From Lithospermum erythrorhizon (lineage: Eukaryota > Streptophyta > Magnoliopsida > Boraginales > Boraginaceae): a stretch of 64,000 nt of DNA. The stretch is from NCBI GenBank assembly GCA_019722365.1, contig JADFUC010001305.1, forward strand, positions 52,205 to 116,204, read 5' to 3'. The notes under the pieces were generated by a model. That model worked only from the letters and a program-made list of their open reading frames with translations. It did not search any database and was not told where the DNA came from. Positions 45,301 to 57,165 of the stretch are shown here, piece after piece. The stretch's first letter is position 1; each line of letters opens with the position of its first letter. Made by a program: the position numbers and the translations under genes.

Positions 45301-45920
45301 ATAGTCCTACTTTAAGTACTACATTTTCTTCTAATCTCTTTTGTATGAATACTACTATTTGAAATCAATATATTTATAAATTATATATATATGCTCTCCT
45401 CGTCAATTCTTGTCATGGAGTTAAAAAGTACTTTATTAAGAGTTTGATTAATATTACTAATATACCCTAAAAAGATACTTTATCAAAAAATACTTTAATT
45501 CATCATGAAACCAAAAAATACTTTATTAAGGGATAAAAATGGAAAGATCATGATAAAGTTGCATCGAATTACTATATGATCAAGTAAAAAGGAAAGAGAA
45601 AATTTTGCTACATGATCAAGTAAATTGGGAGACGGAGAAGATAACATTTTAAAGTACGATTAATTATATTTTTTATGTTATATTAATCTAATTTGATATA
45701 AATTACTTGTATTTACTGTGTAAAATTAGGCGATGGACAAATGTAGCAATTCCTATAGAATCCATAAGCTTTATATCGACCCATTAGAGACGAATAATGT
45801 CAAAATGAGTTTAAGGTCAATACAAAAGCCTAAAGGATGGAGCCACTGTTGTTCAAGTTTGCATTGTGATCTTGATCCGCTACTTATTATTATCAGGCAA
45901 ACTAGGTCACTTATTAGTCG
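45301..45920. other. AT-rich spacer
   Basis: Contains ATATATATA runs and repeated TACTTTATTAAG-type words (45430-45530). No gene or element signature seen. It ends at the left end of the hAT element. Confidence 0.4.
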
Positions 45921-46079
45921 TGGCAAGCGAACCGGGCGGCCCGACCTCTTGAAACCTTGAACCGGCCCGGCCAGCGTAACATGTTCGGCGGGCCCAGGCC
46001 ACAGATGGCGGGCGGGCGGGCAGGTCCGTTAAGCGTATTGGGACTGTTGGTTCGAGGCCCGTGTATCGAGGGCGGCGAT

Positions 46080-46345
46080 GGTACACGTTTGAATTACAAC
46101 GGTACCACGTTTACTAATAATCCTGAAAGCGGTATACCGTTTAAATTAAACGGTACCACGTTAATGCATAACGGATATATAACGGCTACTGCGGCATAAG
46201 CGGTATACGTTTGGACGTGCGGTACCACGTTAAAGTCCAACGGCTATTTTTTATGAATTTGTTTGATCAAACGGGGTACCGTTTAGATTAAGCGGTACGC
46301 GTTTGATGTAGCGATGATGCTTTACATTTCATCTAAGCGGTACAC
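46080..46345. repeat. 5' subterminal motif array of the hAT element
   Basis: At least seven copies of a near-palindromic motif around CGGTACCACGTT or CGGTATACCGTTT, at about 46099, 46130, 46150, 46200, 46219, 46272, 46291 and 46337. The mirror-image form is found at 48898 and 48919 near the other end. Confidence 0.8.
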
Positions 46346-46627
46346 CGTTTTGACCTACTTGCAAACCATCCCTACATTTCGCCAAAACTCAAAATGAAGA
46401 GGTCTATAAAGGGCAAGCACTCCTTCATTTCTCACTTATTCATAATCATTCTTAAGCAATACCAAAGAAATAAGAATCACTTTCGAAGCAATTACAATAT
46501 TCATTACTTGTGGTTTTTGGGCTTGTTCGTTACAATCAAGTGAATCAACGATCTTACCTTGCTCCATTTACGATCCGGTATTATTTATCAACTTTTTATA
46601 AATTTTTATATTTGTTCTTCTTAATTA

Positions 46628-48170
46628 ATGGCATCAAAACGTAACCTTGGAAAAAGTATTCAAAGTGATAGTGCTAGTATGTCCAATGATTTTGTTAATT
46701 TAGATGATGATAATGGGTATGGATGAACTACCCACCCATTAACTACCGGTCTAGTGCTCTGGATACTACTATTGAGAGAAAAAAAACTTCATGGATTTGG
46801 AAATATTTTCTTGGAGACCGGAAAAACAAACTGACAACTTGTTTAAATTGTAGAGTACTCTATCATGGAAAGCGGGTGGGGGTAAAGGGAACAGTCACAT
46901 GCTTGCTAGACACTTAAGTTGTCATAAAGATCACTTAAAGATAGTAGTGGGAGGGTGGTATCTGAGGAACTATTGATACCCCGAACCGAGCCAAAAACTT
47001 TTTAGTATTTTGGCATATAGGATTGAAACTATGAAATTTGTGTCGGTGGTTCTTTGCCTTTTAATCATTGTGATGGATGGCGTTTCACTAAATGGATTCA
47101 AAATGTCGTTAATCCCACAGAAGCGTCGTATCCTGATGCTTTCACGAAACTATGCTTTTAAATATTTTAAAAGTGAAAAAGATCTTCTATGTAAAATCTT
47201 CATGAATTTGCCTTATAAAATGTGTTTGACTAATTGATATCGGTGTCTTTTGGTTTGATATAATGTGTGTAGCTTTTGCCATTGGATTGATCATGATTGA
47301 ATTAACTACAAAGGAGAATTATTTATTTTAGATCGATTGTTAAACATAACAATATTCAAATTTCGGAAGATATACTTGCATGTGCCAATGATTACAAATG
47401 TTTGAATAAGATTACTTCTATTTCATTTGATAATGCGTCCGCTAATAGCAGTATCGATTGAGAGATTAAAGATGCTATTCATGGATTTAGTGAACTTTTT
47501 CATGTTAGATGTTTATGTCACGTCCTTCAATTAGTTGCTAAAGATGGAATAAAAGTTGTTTGGGATGAGTTTATTTTACCAATTCGTAAGGCCGTTAATT
47601 TTGTTGTTAATGGCGGGGTTAGAAGACATGAATATAAAAAATTGGTTGAGGCTTCGGGAAAGAAGTTTAAAAAATTAATTTTGGATTGTGATACTAGATG
47701 GAACTCGACTTACGATCACACTAGTTAGATGCGTATATGTATAAGGATGAAATTACAACATTTATGAGATACGTACTCCATTTAGTGAATATTATCCACA
47801 TATAATAATTGGAAATATTGTTATGAATTACTTAAATTTCTTGAGCCATTTAAAAGATTATACTAAAGTTTTTCAAGCTATTATAGACAAATATTCATCT
47901 TGCTTTAGAATGTATGGTAATCTTTCCATTCATATGACTAAACATAGAGATGGTCATGTTGTTAGAATATGGTTCCCAAATGGAAGACAAGTTTTTAAAA
48001 TATTTTCATTACATCGCGTACATGCGATTGGTATAATTTTGGATCTAGCAGCTAAATTAAGTCATTTTAATTTCTATGTGAAATCCTATTATAAAGCATT
48101 AGTATCCTTTAATCGAACTAAGAGTTTGATGTTCAAAAAATGGAAAGATGGAATTGAAGCATATGTATAA
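46628..48170 (+). pseudogene. Ac-like hAT transposase
   Basis: An ATG at 46628 opens MASKRNLGKSIQSDSASMSN. A BED-type finger region is suggested by WIWKYF... and C..C sequence at 46790-46870 but is broken. The strongest part is 47370-47720: an ITSISFDNASANS piece followed by FHVRCLCHVLQLVAKDGIK (47505-47556) and LDCDTRWNSTYDHT (47683-47725), the RNase H-like catalytic core and insertion of Ac-type transposases. Then 47823-48170 contains LAAKLSHFNFYVKSYYKAL. The C-terminal dimerisation segment was not recognised. Stops and shifts are numerous. Confidence 0.85.
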
Positions 48171-48560
48171 CATGTATAGCAAATATCGGTCAAGGTATAT
48201 GGGCAAAATAGGCAGCGCCCTCTAGTAGTGGAACAAGTTTTAATATGCCCAGGCGGCTCGATAAGATGGGTTCACAGGAAGCTTAGAGTGCGGGAGGAGA
48301 TACTGCCGGGTATCCTCGAGTGAGGCTACTACCTCATGACAACCAGCAGGCGAGGTGACACTTTGAAGAGGTTGTTAGATAGAATGACAGGTTGTGTCGA
48401 GATGTCGATGTCATGAAGACGGAAGAGATGATCAACGAAATGGCAGCGTCACGGATCCATATGGCAGCGTATCGAAGCGGGATAGCCAGCTCACCAGCAG
48501 CGTAGTGGCTCTGCTCGCGCCCGCCCCTCCCTCCATTTATAGTTGAAGAAGAACCAAGTG
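48171..48560 (+). other. GC-richer tail of the hAT gene, dimerisation part not recognised
   Basis: The place where the hAT dimerisation domain is expected. The sequence is notably GC-richer than the preceding gene, and in no frame do I see a convincing ASES/ERLFS-type motif. It ends with PFIVEEEPSEETHE (48530-48572), a plausible acidic C terminus. Confidence 0.35.
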
Positions 48561-49128
48561 AAGAAACACATGAGTGAATGTGTTTATATATATTATATGT
48601 ATGATATTTTTCCGTTAAACATGTTTGTTATTTACGTTACTTTATTCGAAGTTGTTAATGATGTGAATGTTTGAAATGCTTGAATATTTATGGTGTTTCA
48701 CGTTTGAATGAATGAATGTGAATGAATGAATGTGTGAATGTTTGAATGTTGTGATTCTTTGTAAAACTGCACTTTTCTTGCTTTAAGCGACCCCTTGAGT
48801 AGGCAATTTACGTTCTATTAGAGAAAATGCAATATTTATGTATTAGCATTAATTGCCGTTTCATATGAAGCGATTACCCAGCATTAATATAGTATTAACG
48901 TGGTACCGTTTAATATGCAACGGTACCACGTTATCTGAGGAGCCTGTGAACGGGCCGGGCCGAGCCGAATATTGGGTGGAGCTCGAACCGGGCCGGGGCA
49001 CAGGGCCCAATCCTCGGCCCGTCCGACCAACTTATTAACCGAGCGGGGGGCCGTTCGTGGGCACAGTGGGCCAGGGCCGAGGTCGGGCAGTGGCAGGGCC
49101 CAGGCAGTACAATTCCAGTTCGTTGCCA

Positions 49129-50286
49129 GTCTATCGGCTTGGCTGCATTCTATCAACATATGACTTGAGGGTAAGAGGAAAAAATGGGTTTGGCGGCATA
49201 TGGCCTACATGAGTTTATTTAAGAGAGAAAACATCAGCAGGCAGGGGAACCGCTTCCGTGCGAGTGTTTCATCTGACGCACCAGGAACTGACCCGTAGTG
49301 GATGAAAAGTTCGGCATACCTACACTTTCAACACGATTTGATTAATCATTAATTAGACAACATTAATTAGCATGAATTTGGTGCATGTAGTTGAAATTTA
49401 TATGTACTCTATTATAAATTTGAAATCATGATCTTCTCATATTATATTATTGTTATAAAATCGAAAAACCGACGAGCAGACAGGCTAAATATGAAAACCA
49501 GAGCATTAACGAAGCAATTTAAACCGATATAATTTGAGCGAAATGGTTGATGTATTTGAAAAACCGATAAAGCGGTTTCACACAAAAATTGAAAAAAAAT
49601 GACCAAACCGAACTGTGCATCACATAGACTTTGGCAAAACTAGTAAGAAATGTCATTGTTTTACTTTTTGTACCCTTATTTATAAGAGGATGAAATATTG
49701 ACTATACACGAATTCTCAGAAAATATACGGAGTATAAATTAAAGAAGAAAAAATGACTCAAATACATTTAATGTCTAGGGATATAATAGGAAGGAAACTT
49801 TAAAAATTACATAGAAATCTATAATGTCAAGTAAAAAAAACAAGAAAATTGAGCTAGGTTGAAAAGTAAAAACCCGGGCGTATAAGAATCCGTATAATTT
49901 TGTGTTTATTCAGTTTATTTCCTTTTCACGTTAGTAAATATTTTCAATCCACCTAAGTACTTCTCTCACAAAAATAAAACAAAAATATAGTTTCATGAAT
50001 AATACTAATAATCATATTGAACACTATTTTCTTCATATATGTCCTATTAAATTATTATTAATCATTAGACTCTGCCATATAATTAACACATCTTCTGCAT
50101 TCTTCATATACTCTTTTAGATAAAAGTCATCAACTGCTCTCATTAATAATATTCATTACCCGTTCTTGAGCTCACTGCATTAAACAAGCAATGCTTTCAT
50201 TGGGTAAAAAATATCATGACCCTCACTCATAATTAATGTTTTTCTTGTTTTTGTTATTATTGTTTTCTCACCGCTTTAATGCAACT

Positions 50287-50287
<1 letters not shown>
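49129..50287. other. AT-rich spacer
   Basis: No gene. At 49440-49620 there are repeated AACCGA/AAACCG words as in many non-autonomous plant repeats, and ATACGGAGTATAAATT at 49727. Nothing here can be assigned to a family. Confidence 0.35.

Positions 50288-50380
<93 letters not shown>
50288..50380. repeat. (AAT)31 microsatellite
   Basis: About 93 bp of uninterrupted AAT/ATA/TAA repeat. The long poly-Asn or poly-Leu frames across it are artefacts of the repeat. Confidence 0.98.
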
Positions 50381-50381
<1 letters not shown>

Positions 50382-50589
50382 ATTATTCATTTGTTTTCTC
50401 TTATATAGAATTTTCATAATTGTTTTGAAGTAAGAACATAGAATAACGTCCAAAAATATCATATTCAAATAAAAATACTTCATTCATTCAAAAATAGTTG
50501 TCCAATTTTATATTTAATAATTAAAACTAAACTTCCCTAAAAATATTATTGAGACTTCGCCCTTGTGTAAATTCTTCTTATTCGAGGAA

Positions 50590-51759
50590 TCGGTATTTAC
50601 TCTCAACATAGCCTTGCAGCATTACTATTTTTTGAGATATGTTGTATATATATGGAGTTGGTTAATGGAGGAATACCTTTTGAATAGAAACCTTGGAATA
50701 CGAAATTATAACCGAAGTTCATGCTAACCTATCGATGATGTTGATGATATTTTATGTATGGTGGAAAACTGAAGTTAAATGTGTTAGAATATAAGTTCTG
50801 ATCTAACCACGACGTTGGTACCTTTGAGGTAGATAAGTTCCGTATATTAAATGAAGAATTTGGGAGATAATTCCATTACTTAGAATTAAATCTTGATTTA
50901 AGACATATATTGCTGAGTTGTATTAAGAAAATAGAAGCGAGTTTGAGGGTCTTATGAAACATTTAGATGTCATAGGAGGTATAACTATAATTGGGGGTAA
51001 CACTTTAAGGGGAACTAAAGATAAGTGGTTGATTTGTGTATGCTTTATATTATGAGGATGTTAAGATATATATTTGAGTTGTTGTATGTTAGAGTTGTAT
51101 ATTATGTCGGGAATTTGCTATAATTTGAAAGATAACAAATAGAAAGATATCTCTTTATTGATTGAGGTGTCTTGTGGTAGAAGTTGTCGGCGTGGTATGA
51201 GTTTATCGGTGTTAGTTGGAAATCCATTGGAAAAGATTTATATTGTGGTGAGTAGCGTATAAAATATAACTCTTGGGGTGGATAGTCATTAAATAGGTAA
51301 GGGTCTTGAATTATCCTTGTTTATATGATAAGGTGGAGTTAATACATGATATTTGTATTCACTCGTCTTCTAGTGACTCTACATTTCTCACATGGGCGGT
51401 AGTTTTATACTGAATTGTTGTGGGATAGCCAAAGAGATACGTTAGCCAGTAAATTTGGGTACCGGAGGTAGCGATGGTGGCAGAGACACCAGCGGTCGTA
51501 CTGATATTGCTTTGGAGTTTTTTGTTGTACTTAATAATTATTATTAGTCTCGGTTGTAAGATCAGTTGTTGATGTTGTATTTATATTATTCTTTTCGGTT
51601 GTTGTAGTGTTGGTTAGTTATTTAAGATGAATGAGTTATATTGTTTTGTTATCATGTTAAATGAAGTAATTTTATCGTTATCCGTAAGTTGGTGACTCAC
51701 AATTATTGAGTTGATGGCGGTCGTATAGGGGGGGGCTACACCAGGAAATGGTCGTTACA
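50590..51759 (+). repeat. LTR E1 (3' part) of Tekay/Del-type chromovirus
   Basis: Aligns with 56100-57165 (shared GGTTAATGGAGGAAT, CTATCGATGATGTTGATGAT, TCGTTATCCGT) and continues to GGTCGTTACA at 51759, the expected LTR terminus for elements whose LTRs begin TGTAA. A primer-binding-like TTAATTATCCGAGCCTGAG follows. The 5' part of this LTR is absent; the sequence before 50590 is unrelated. Confidence 0.75.
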
Positions 51760-53575
51760 ATTTTAATTATCCGAGCCTGAGTTTATGTTTTTCTTGGTGT
51801 CTTATTATTGGTTATGTGCCCTGGGTTTCGAATTAAATAGGTGTGTTGTTGTGTGAGTGGTTCTCGATTTACGAGTCCATTTCTTTTTGGAATCCGTTGA
51901 CTGTTGAGGACGCCACTAGAGGTCGTCGACTTCGCATCACGAGGTCTTCACAGACTACTTTGAATTTTGTGTTCTTGTAGTGTTAATTGATTGAGATGTG
52001 TTATACTACGAGATGTGAACTAATTATGTTAATATGACGTACGTTGAGCTATATGTATATTGAGATCATGCTTGGGTATAATATGGAATGTGGGGATGGG
52101 TTGTTATATATATATATGATGGGTTATATTAGAAACAAGACTGTTATGGTTTTAGAATATGATGTAAGATATCGGAAATATTATGAGAGATCCCAGGAGA
52201 AGTATATAATTGGGAAGTGTCTTAATAGTTGATGTGGTGGTAGATGGATAATGAGACTTTATGGCGGGAGAGTAAAATTAAAGATGGGTTGTGATAATTA
52301 ACATCGATATACTCGGTGGAGTTGTAAGAATATCAATGGGTTATAAGTAAGGTTACTGGTTAACTAAGATCTGTGATTTTAAGAAAATGTGAAGCATTAG
52401 GTTTGATCGAAATGGTAAGTTAGGAGTAGATACAAATCAATTTGAATAAAATAGTTTTTAAGTTGATCCGTTAAGAAAGTTTAAATAAAAGTTGGTGGTT
52501 GGTGGGTTTATTTTTTTTATGATAGTAATGATTATTCTTGGATGTAAACCTAAGTTCAAACCTTTGGAAATAAAGTGGAGGAATATGTTTGAAATTCTGG
52601 GAGGAGCAATTTATATCGGAAGTTATTAAAAGGGGTTCCACAGTGTGAATTTGAAGTTGTTGAAAAGTTGGTACAATTGTAGCTAGACCTAAAATTATTA
52701 AAAGGTTAGTTGAGGAGGATTTGGTGACTGTATAGGATTAGCATTTGATCGTGGTGTAGATGATCTTTAAAACAATAAAGATTTAGTCTTGTATACTTGG
52801 AGTAATTGGAGATAAATAATATTGTGGAAATAATAATAAATAATATTCGTTGTTATGGAATATGGACGTGAGAGGATAAGGGAAGAGGTAAGTCATTGTA
52901 ATAACATGAAAAGAATGCAAGTTTAATCTCGGTGAATGATAAAGAGATTGTCTTTTAGGTTGAGTGGAATATTTAGGTGATGAGTTGATAATGCATCTAG
53001 TAGTACGGAAAGAGAATACATGCTGTACTAATCAGCTCGTAGTGGATAAATGGACTTATAATAGTGGAGAATTAAACAAAGAGGACTTATGGAGTTATAA
53101 ACCTTGTGGGAGCTTAGGAATTTATGATGTTGATTGTGATTGCAGGAGTTGAATCGAAGTTTATTAAATGTTACGATTGGAGTATTATGAGAGGATTGGC
53201 GAATAGGCCGATAAGATTAAATTAGGGTGTGAAGTGTTACGCAAATTGCATGTTGAATAAATCATAAGATTTCGTGAGGTATAAAAGCCATAAGGACATA
53301 AATCAACAAGTAATGTTAGTTGTGGTTTGGTGAAATTATTAACAACAATGATAGTGAAATTTGGTGTTGGGGTTGTAGTCTTAGTAATTGTTATGGGGGT
53401 GACACTAATTTGAGGTCATATAAAGTGTGAGTGTAAATTTGGGTTGGTAAAAATTTGAATAGATGTCTAAAATAAAAGATATTCTGATATTAGATAATAA
53501 GAAGTATTGAAGGGGGAGGATTGTGGCAGCGAGTTTTAGTAAATTCGAGGGGCCAATTTTATAAGGTGGGTAGAT
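51760..53575 (+). other. Internal region E1 without recognisable coding sequence
   Basis: 1.8 kb between LTR E1 and LTR E2. It starts with the primer-binding-like site and a leader similar to 62627-62790, and ends GGCCAATTTTATAAGGTGGG before TGTAATAACCCG, which is the polypurine/LTR junction of Tekay-type elements. No gag, protease, polymerase or integrase motif is visible in any frame. It is either a heavily deleted internal region or a non-autonomous derivative. Confidence 0.55.
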
Positions 53576-54932
53576 TGTAATAACCCGTTTCGTACTAATA
53601 TTACTATATTGGTATACTAGTTGCTCGGTAGAGTATTCGGAGGAGAAATCAAAATTTCGAAGTTGAATGGTGGAAATACAACGAATCGATTAGAGTTAGT
53701 AGTACATTTAGGTATCTTAAAATTTTAAAGTTGTAATCGGATAGAATGATATTAGTTGGGTGGTAATATAAATTGAGTGGAGAATTGTTGATGTTTTGGA
53801 AGTTGGTTGTCGAGATAAGTTAAAACAGAGAGAGGTATCGATCGAATTAAAATGTTCGGGTTTCCACCGGTTGGACTATTGGGCCAACCCATGCTAATCA
53901 TCAATGGGCCCGAGCCGCCATGACCCGTTTCCACCGTTCCACCCACCTACATATTTGCCGATCGATTCTCCTTACTCCCCGCTGTTTTTTCGATTTCTCT
54001 TCCATCTTGCGAGCTTTGGACCTCAAATTTTTGGAAGCTCCCTCATCGTCCTCTACGTTTCAAGGTAAAAAGGTCCGATCTTGTTGAAGATATTTTGGGA
54101 GATGCTTAGAGTTGACTTTTCGTTGACTTTTTGTATTTCGAATTTTATTGCTCCAATCGATTCTTGGGTTCTAAATTAGTTATTCTTGAGTTGAAATTAC
54201 GTGTTTAATGTGAAATTTCGGACGTTTTTAGGGCCGTTGACTTTTTGGAATTTTGGGTTGACTTCGGTTTTATGAGATATTATTGAATATAGTATTGTTT
54301 AGGCTTAGATTATAATATAAGTGTTGATGATGTCGATATTTAGGGTAGAAAGTGTTGTTATAGTTGAGTTGACTTCGAGTTGATTTGGAGTTGAATTTTT
54401 CTAAAATGTTGTTGAGAATATATAAATAATTATTGGACACTTTATTGTGATTACAGAGGTAGAAATTATGATTTATAAGTTGTTGGAGGAGGAATATATG
54501 TTGAAATTAGTTTATTAGATTTTGGAGTAGTAAGCAGGCTTTGCAGAGTTGAGGTTGTTAGAAATGAGTTTAGTTGGAAAGTTGATATATTGGGTCGATT
54601 GAAATTGGTTGAAAATGTTGATATTTTGTTAAGGTGTTGACCGATTATGGGATTTACTCGGAATAGTTGAAGTCGTCATTTAATAGTCTTGAAACATAAA
54701 GTAGCAATCCCCATGCTTAAGTTGTTAATTTGTAACTAAAATGGGTTGAAAAGTCAGGAATTGAATTAAGATAAGGGTTAAAATTGTTGTGAGTAGTAAT
54801 TATATTTTCGGGTGTTTTGATTAGACGCGGAACGTGGGAAAGACACTTGGATCGATTAGACGGGACGTTTCTTATTCTTCAGCAGGTGAGTCTTATCTCG
54901 GGTCTTGTAATGCGTACTTTAAATTGTGTGAA

Positions 54933-55044
54933 CATGTCATTGTGGTATGATTATGTGAGAATGGTATACATGTCATTGTGGTATGATTATGTGAGAATGA
55001 TATACATGTCAGTGTAGTATGATTATATGAGCATGATATACATG
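54933..55044. repeat. 36-bp tandem repeat, three copies
   Basis: Units start CATGTCATTGTGGTATGATT at 54933, 54969, 55005 and a partial one at 55041, spaced exactly 36 bp. Confidence 0.95.
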
Positions 55045-55511
55045 TAATGGTTATACGGTATGTGTGATTCATTTGTGTGACCCAGATATGATTATGCAAT
55101 TGTATTTACGTAGGCGTTGAAGATTTACTTGAGGTAAGTAATAGCTTGAACTCGACTTATTCTTGTGTTACTGTGGCAATCGGCATTTAGGTCTATGGCC
55201 TTGTCATTGTATTTAAATGGCACTTGTCATTGTATTTACGTGGCCTTGTCGGCATTATTATATTCTGTGGCCTTGTAGTCACTTTTGGTATTCTGGCCTT
55301 GTCGTGATTTGTGATTGCTTTATGATTGTGAGATGTTTGGCTGTGTGCTTGGGTATTGTTTGGGAGTAGAGTAGTTGGTTATTGAGAGGTGTTGGTCGGA
55401 ATTATGTGTGACATTGAGGTGACTTGAGTTTTAGGATATGACCCTATAGTTGGGATGATTAGGGGGTTAGGGGTGACTCTCCTTCCTTACTTGAGGATAT
55501 GTATTGTGTGG

Positions 55512-55745
55512 CATATACTTAGTGTATAAGTGCGGTTGGCCTTATACTTAGTGTATAAGTACGGTTGGCCTTATACTTAGTGTATAAGTACGGTTGGCCT
55601 TATACTTAGTGTATAAGTGCGGTTGGCCTTATACTTAGTGTATAAGTGCGGTTGGCCTTATACTTAGTGTATAAAGATGCTGCGGTTTGGCCTTATACTC
55701 CCGGTATAAGTCTTGGTTTGGCACTTATCTTGCCGGTATAAGTCT
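55512..55745. repeat. 29-bp tandem repeat with inverted core
   Basis: Six near-identical units (starts about 55512, 55541, 55570, 55599, 55628, 55657), each with TTATACTTAGTGTATAAG, an imperfect inverted repeat, then TGCGGTTGGCC. Two diverged units follow (TTATACTCCCGGTATAAG and TTATCTTGCCGGTATAAG) in which the inverted repeat is kept although the loop differs. Confidence 0.95.
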
Positions 55746-57165
55746 TGGTGTGATTATCGATTGGTCCGTTCCTGCGGGTAGGCGGATTGAGCATATGCTT
55801 AATTAGAGGTTGAGCCTTAGTTGTGGGGATATGAGAGATAGATGGTTTGATGACTAGAGTTATAGTCGTTGTTGAGTCTGATTTTATTACGGATGATTGT
55901 GTGTCTTATTGAGACTTGGTATTATATCTTGACATGATATGGCCTTATTAGGTAGTCTTGGGTATATGCATGTTTATTCATATTTGACTACGATATCATT
56001 CTGATCTAATTTTGTTGTCTTTGTCAGCAGTGTCTTGATTGTTGTATTTCGTTTCGGACTTTGGCACTTGTCGGCAATTATTTTGTGATGAGGATCTGGT
56101 ATTACTCTCGGTTGTAGCATTACCCGGCATTAATGTTTTTTTTGAGATATATTTATTATATATATAAGGTTGGTTAATGGAGGAATGCCTTTTGAATGAG
56201 AACAGGTAGAAATTATAAACCGAAGTTAAATTGCTAATCTATCGATGATGTTGATGATATTTATATATAATTGAAAGAATTGGATTCCGTGTGTTAGTAT
56301 ATAAGTTATGAATTAACAGCGTTGATAAGTAGAGGTAAATAAGTTCCGTATGTTAAATGAAGAATTTGAGGAGATAATTTCATACTTAAGTTATCTTGAT
56401 TTAAGACATACATTGCTCGGTTGTATTAAGAACATGAAAGCGAGTTGGAAGATTAACGCAGAAACATTTAGATGTCATAGGAGGTGTATGACTATAATCG
56501 GGAGTAGCACTTTAAGGTGAACTAAAGATAAGTAGTTGAGTTGTGTATGTATATTATGAGATGTTGAGATATATGTTTGAGTTATTTATGTTTAAGATTA
56601 TATATTGTAATAGGAAATTTCTTATCATAGAAAGATAACAAATAGAAAAGATATCTCTCTTTGTGATTAAGGTTGTCTTTATTGAGTAAGTTGTTGGCGT
56701 GGTGTGAGTTTATCGGTGTTAGTTGAAAGCCATTTTGAAAAGATTTATATTGTGGTGAGAGTAAGCGTATAAAAATATAACTCTTGAGGTGGATAGTCGT
56801 TAAATAGTGAGGGTCTTGAATTATCCTTGTTTATGCAATAAGGTGGGTTAACCACGTGATATTTGTATTCACTCAAACTTCCTAGGTGACTCCTATTTTC
56901 CTATGGGCGGGCGTTTTATGCTAGGTTGTTCTGAAGGATAACTGAGATCTCACGTTAGTAGAAATGAAGCGTACCCGCGGAGGTGGCGATAGTGGCTTGA
57001 ACCTCAGCCAGTCATACTTTTATACTTCTTTGGAGTTTTTGTTGTACTTAATAATTATTATGCGTCAGTTGTAAAACACATTGTTGATGTTAAATGAACT
57101 TATTTTTTTATCGTTATCCGTCGTTGGTACGATTATTGGGGTTGATGATGGTCCCGGCGCCAGGG

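Larger units (their letters stand above)
45921..49128 (+). mobile_element. Ac-like hAT transposon
   Basis: Imperfect terminal inverted repeats TGGCAAGCGAAC (45921) and GTTCGTTGCCA (ending 49128). Next to each end lies GC-rich DNA with repeated GGCCCG/CGGGCC, and further in an array of GGTACCACGTT-type motifs in inverted arrangement (46080-46345 versus 48840-48940). A transposase pseudogene lies between. An eight-base target duplication could not be confirmed (ATTAGTCG versus GTCTATCG). Subterminal repeat arrays of this kind bind transposase in hAT elements such as Ac. Confidence 0.75.
53576..57165 (+). repeat. LTR E2 of Tekay/Del-type chromovirus
   Basis: Starts TGTAATAACCCG. Its left part matches 61404-61800 (TCATCCTCTACGTTT.AAGGTA) and its right part matches LTR E1. 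It contains minisatellites at 54933-55044 and 55512-55745. The end is cut off within the GGTTGATGATGGTC region, and gag sequence follows without a primer-binding site, so the LTR end and leader of this copy are deleted. It is far longer than LTR E3 (1.2 kb), so it may hold extra inserted DNA. Confidence 0.7.

Noticed and set aside
45913..49136. Eight-base target duplication of the Ac-like hAT
   Set aside because: ATTAGTCG and GTCTATCG match at only half the positions, so no duplication is claimed.
50236..50483. Poly-Asn and poly-Leu frames
   Set aside because: Translation of the (AAT)31 microsatellite.
55512..55745. 29-bp repeats resembling a CRISPR array
   Set aside because: Units are directly adjacent with no unique spacers, and the surroundings are a plant LTR.
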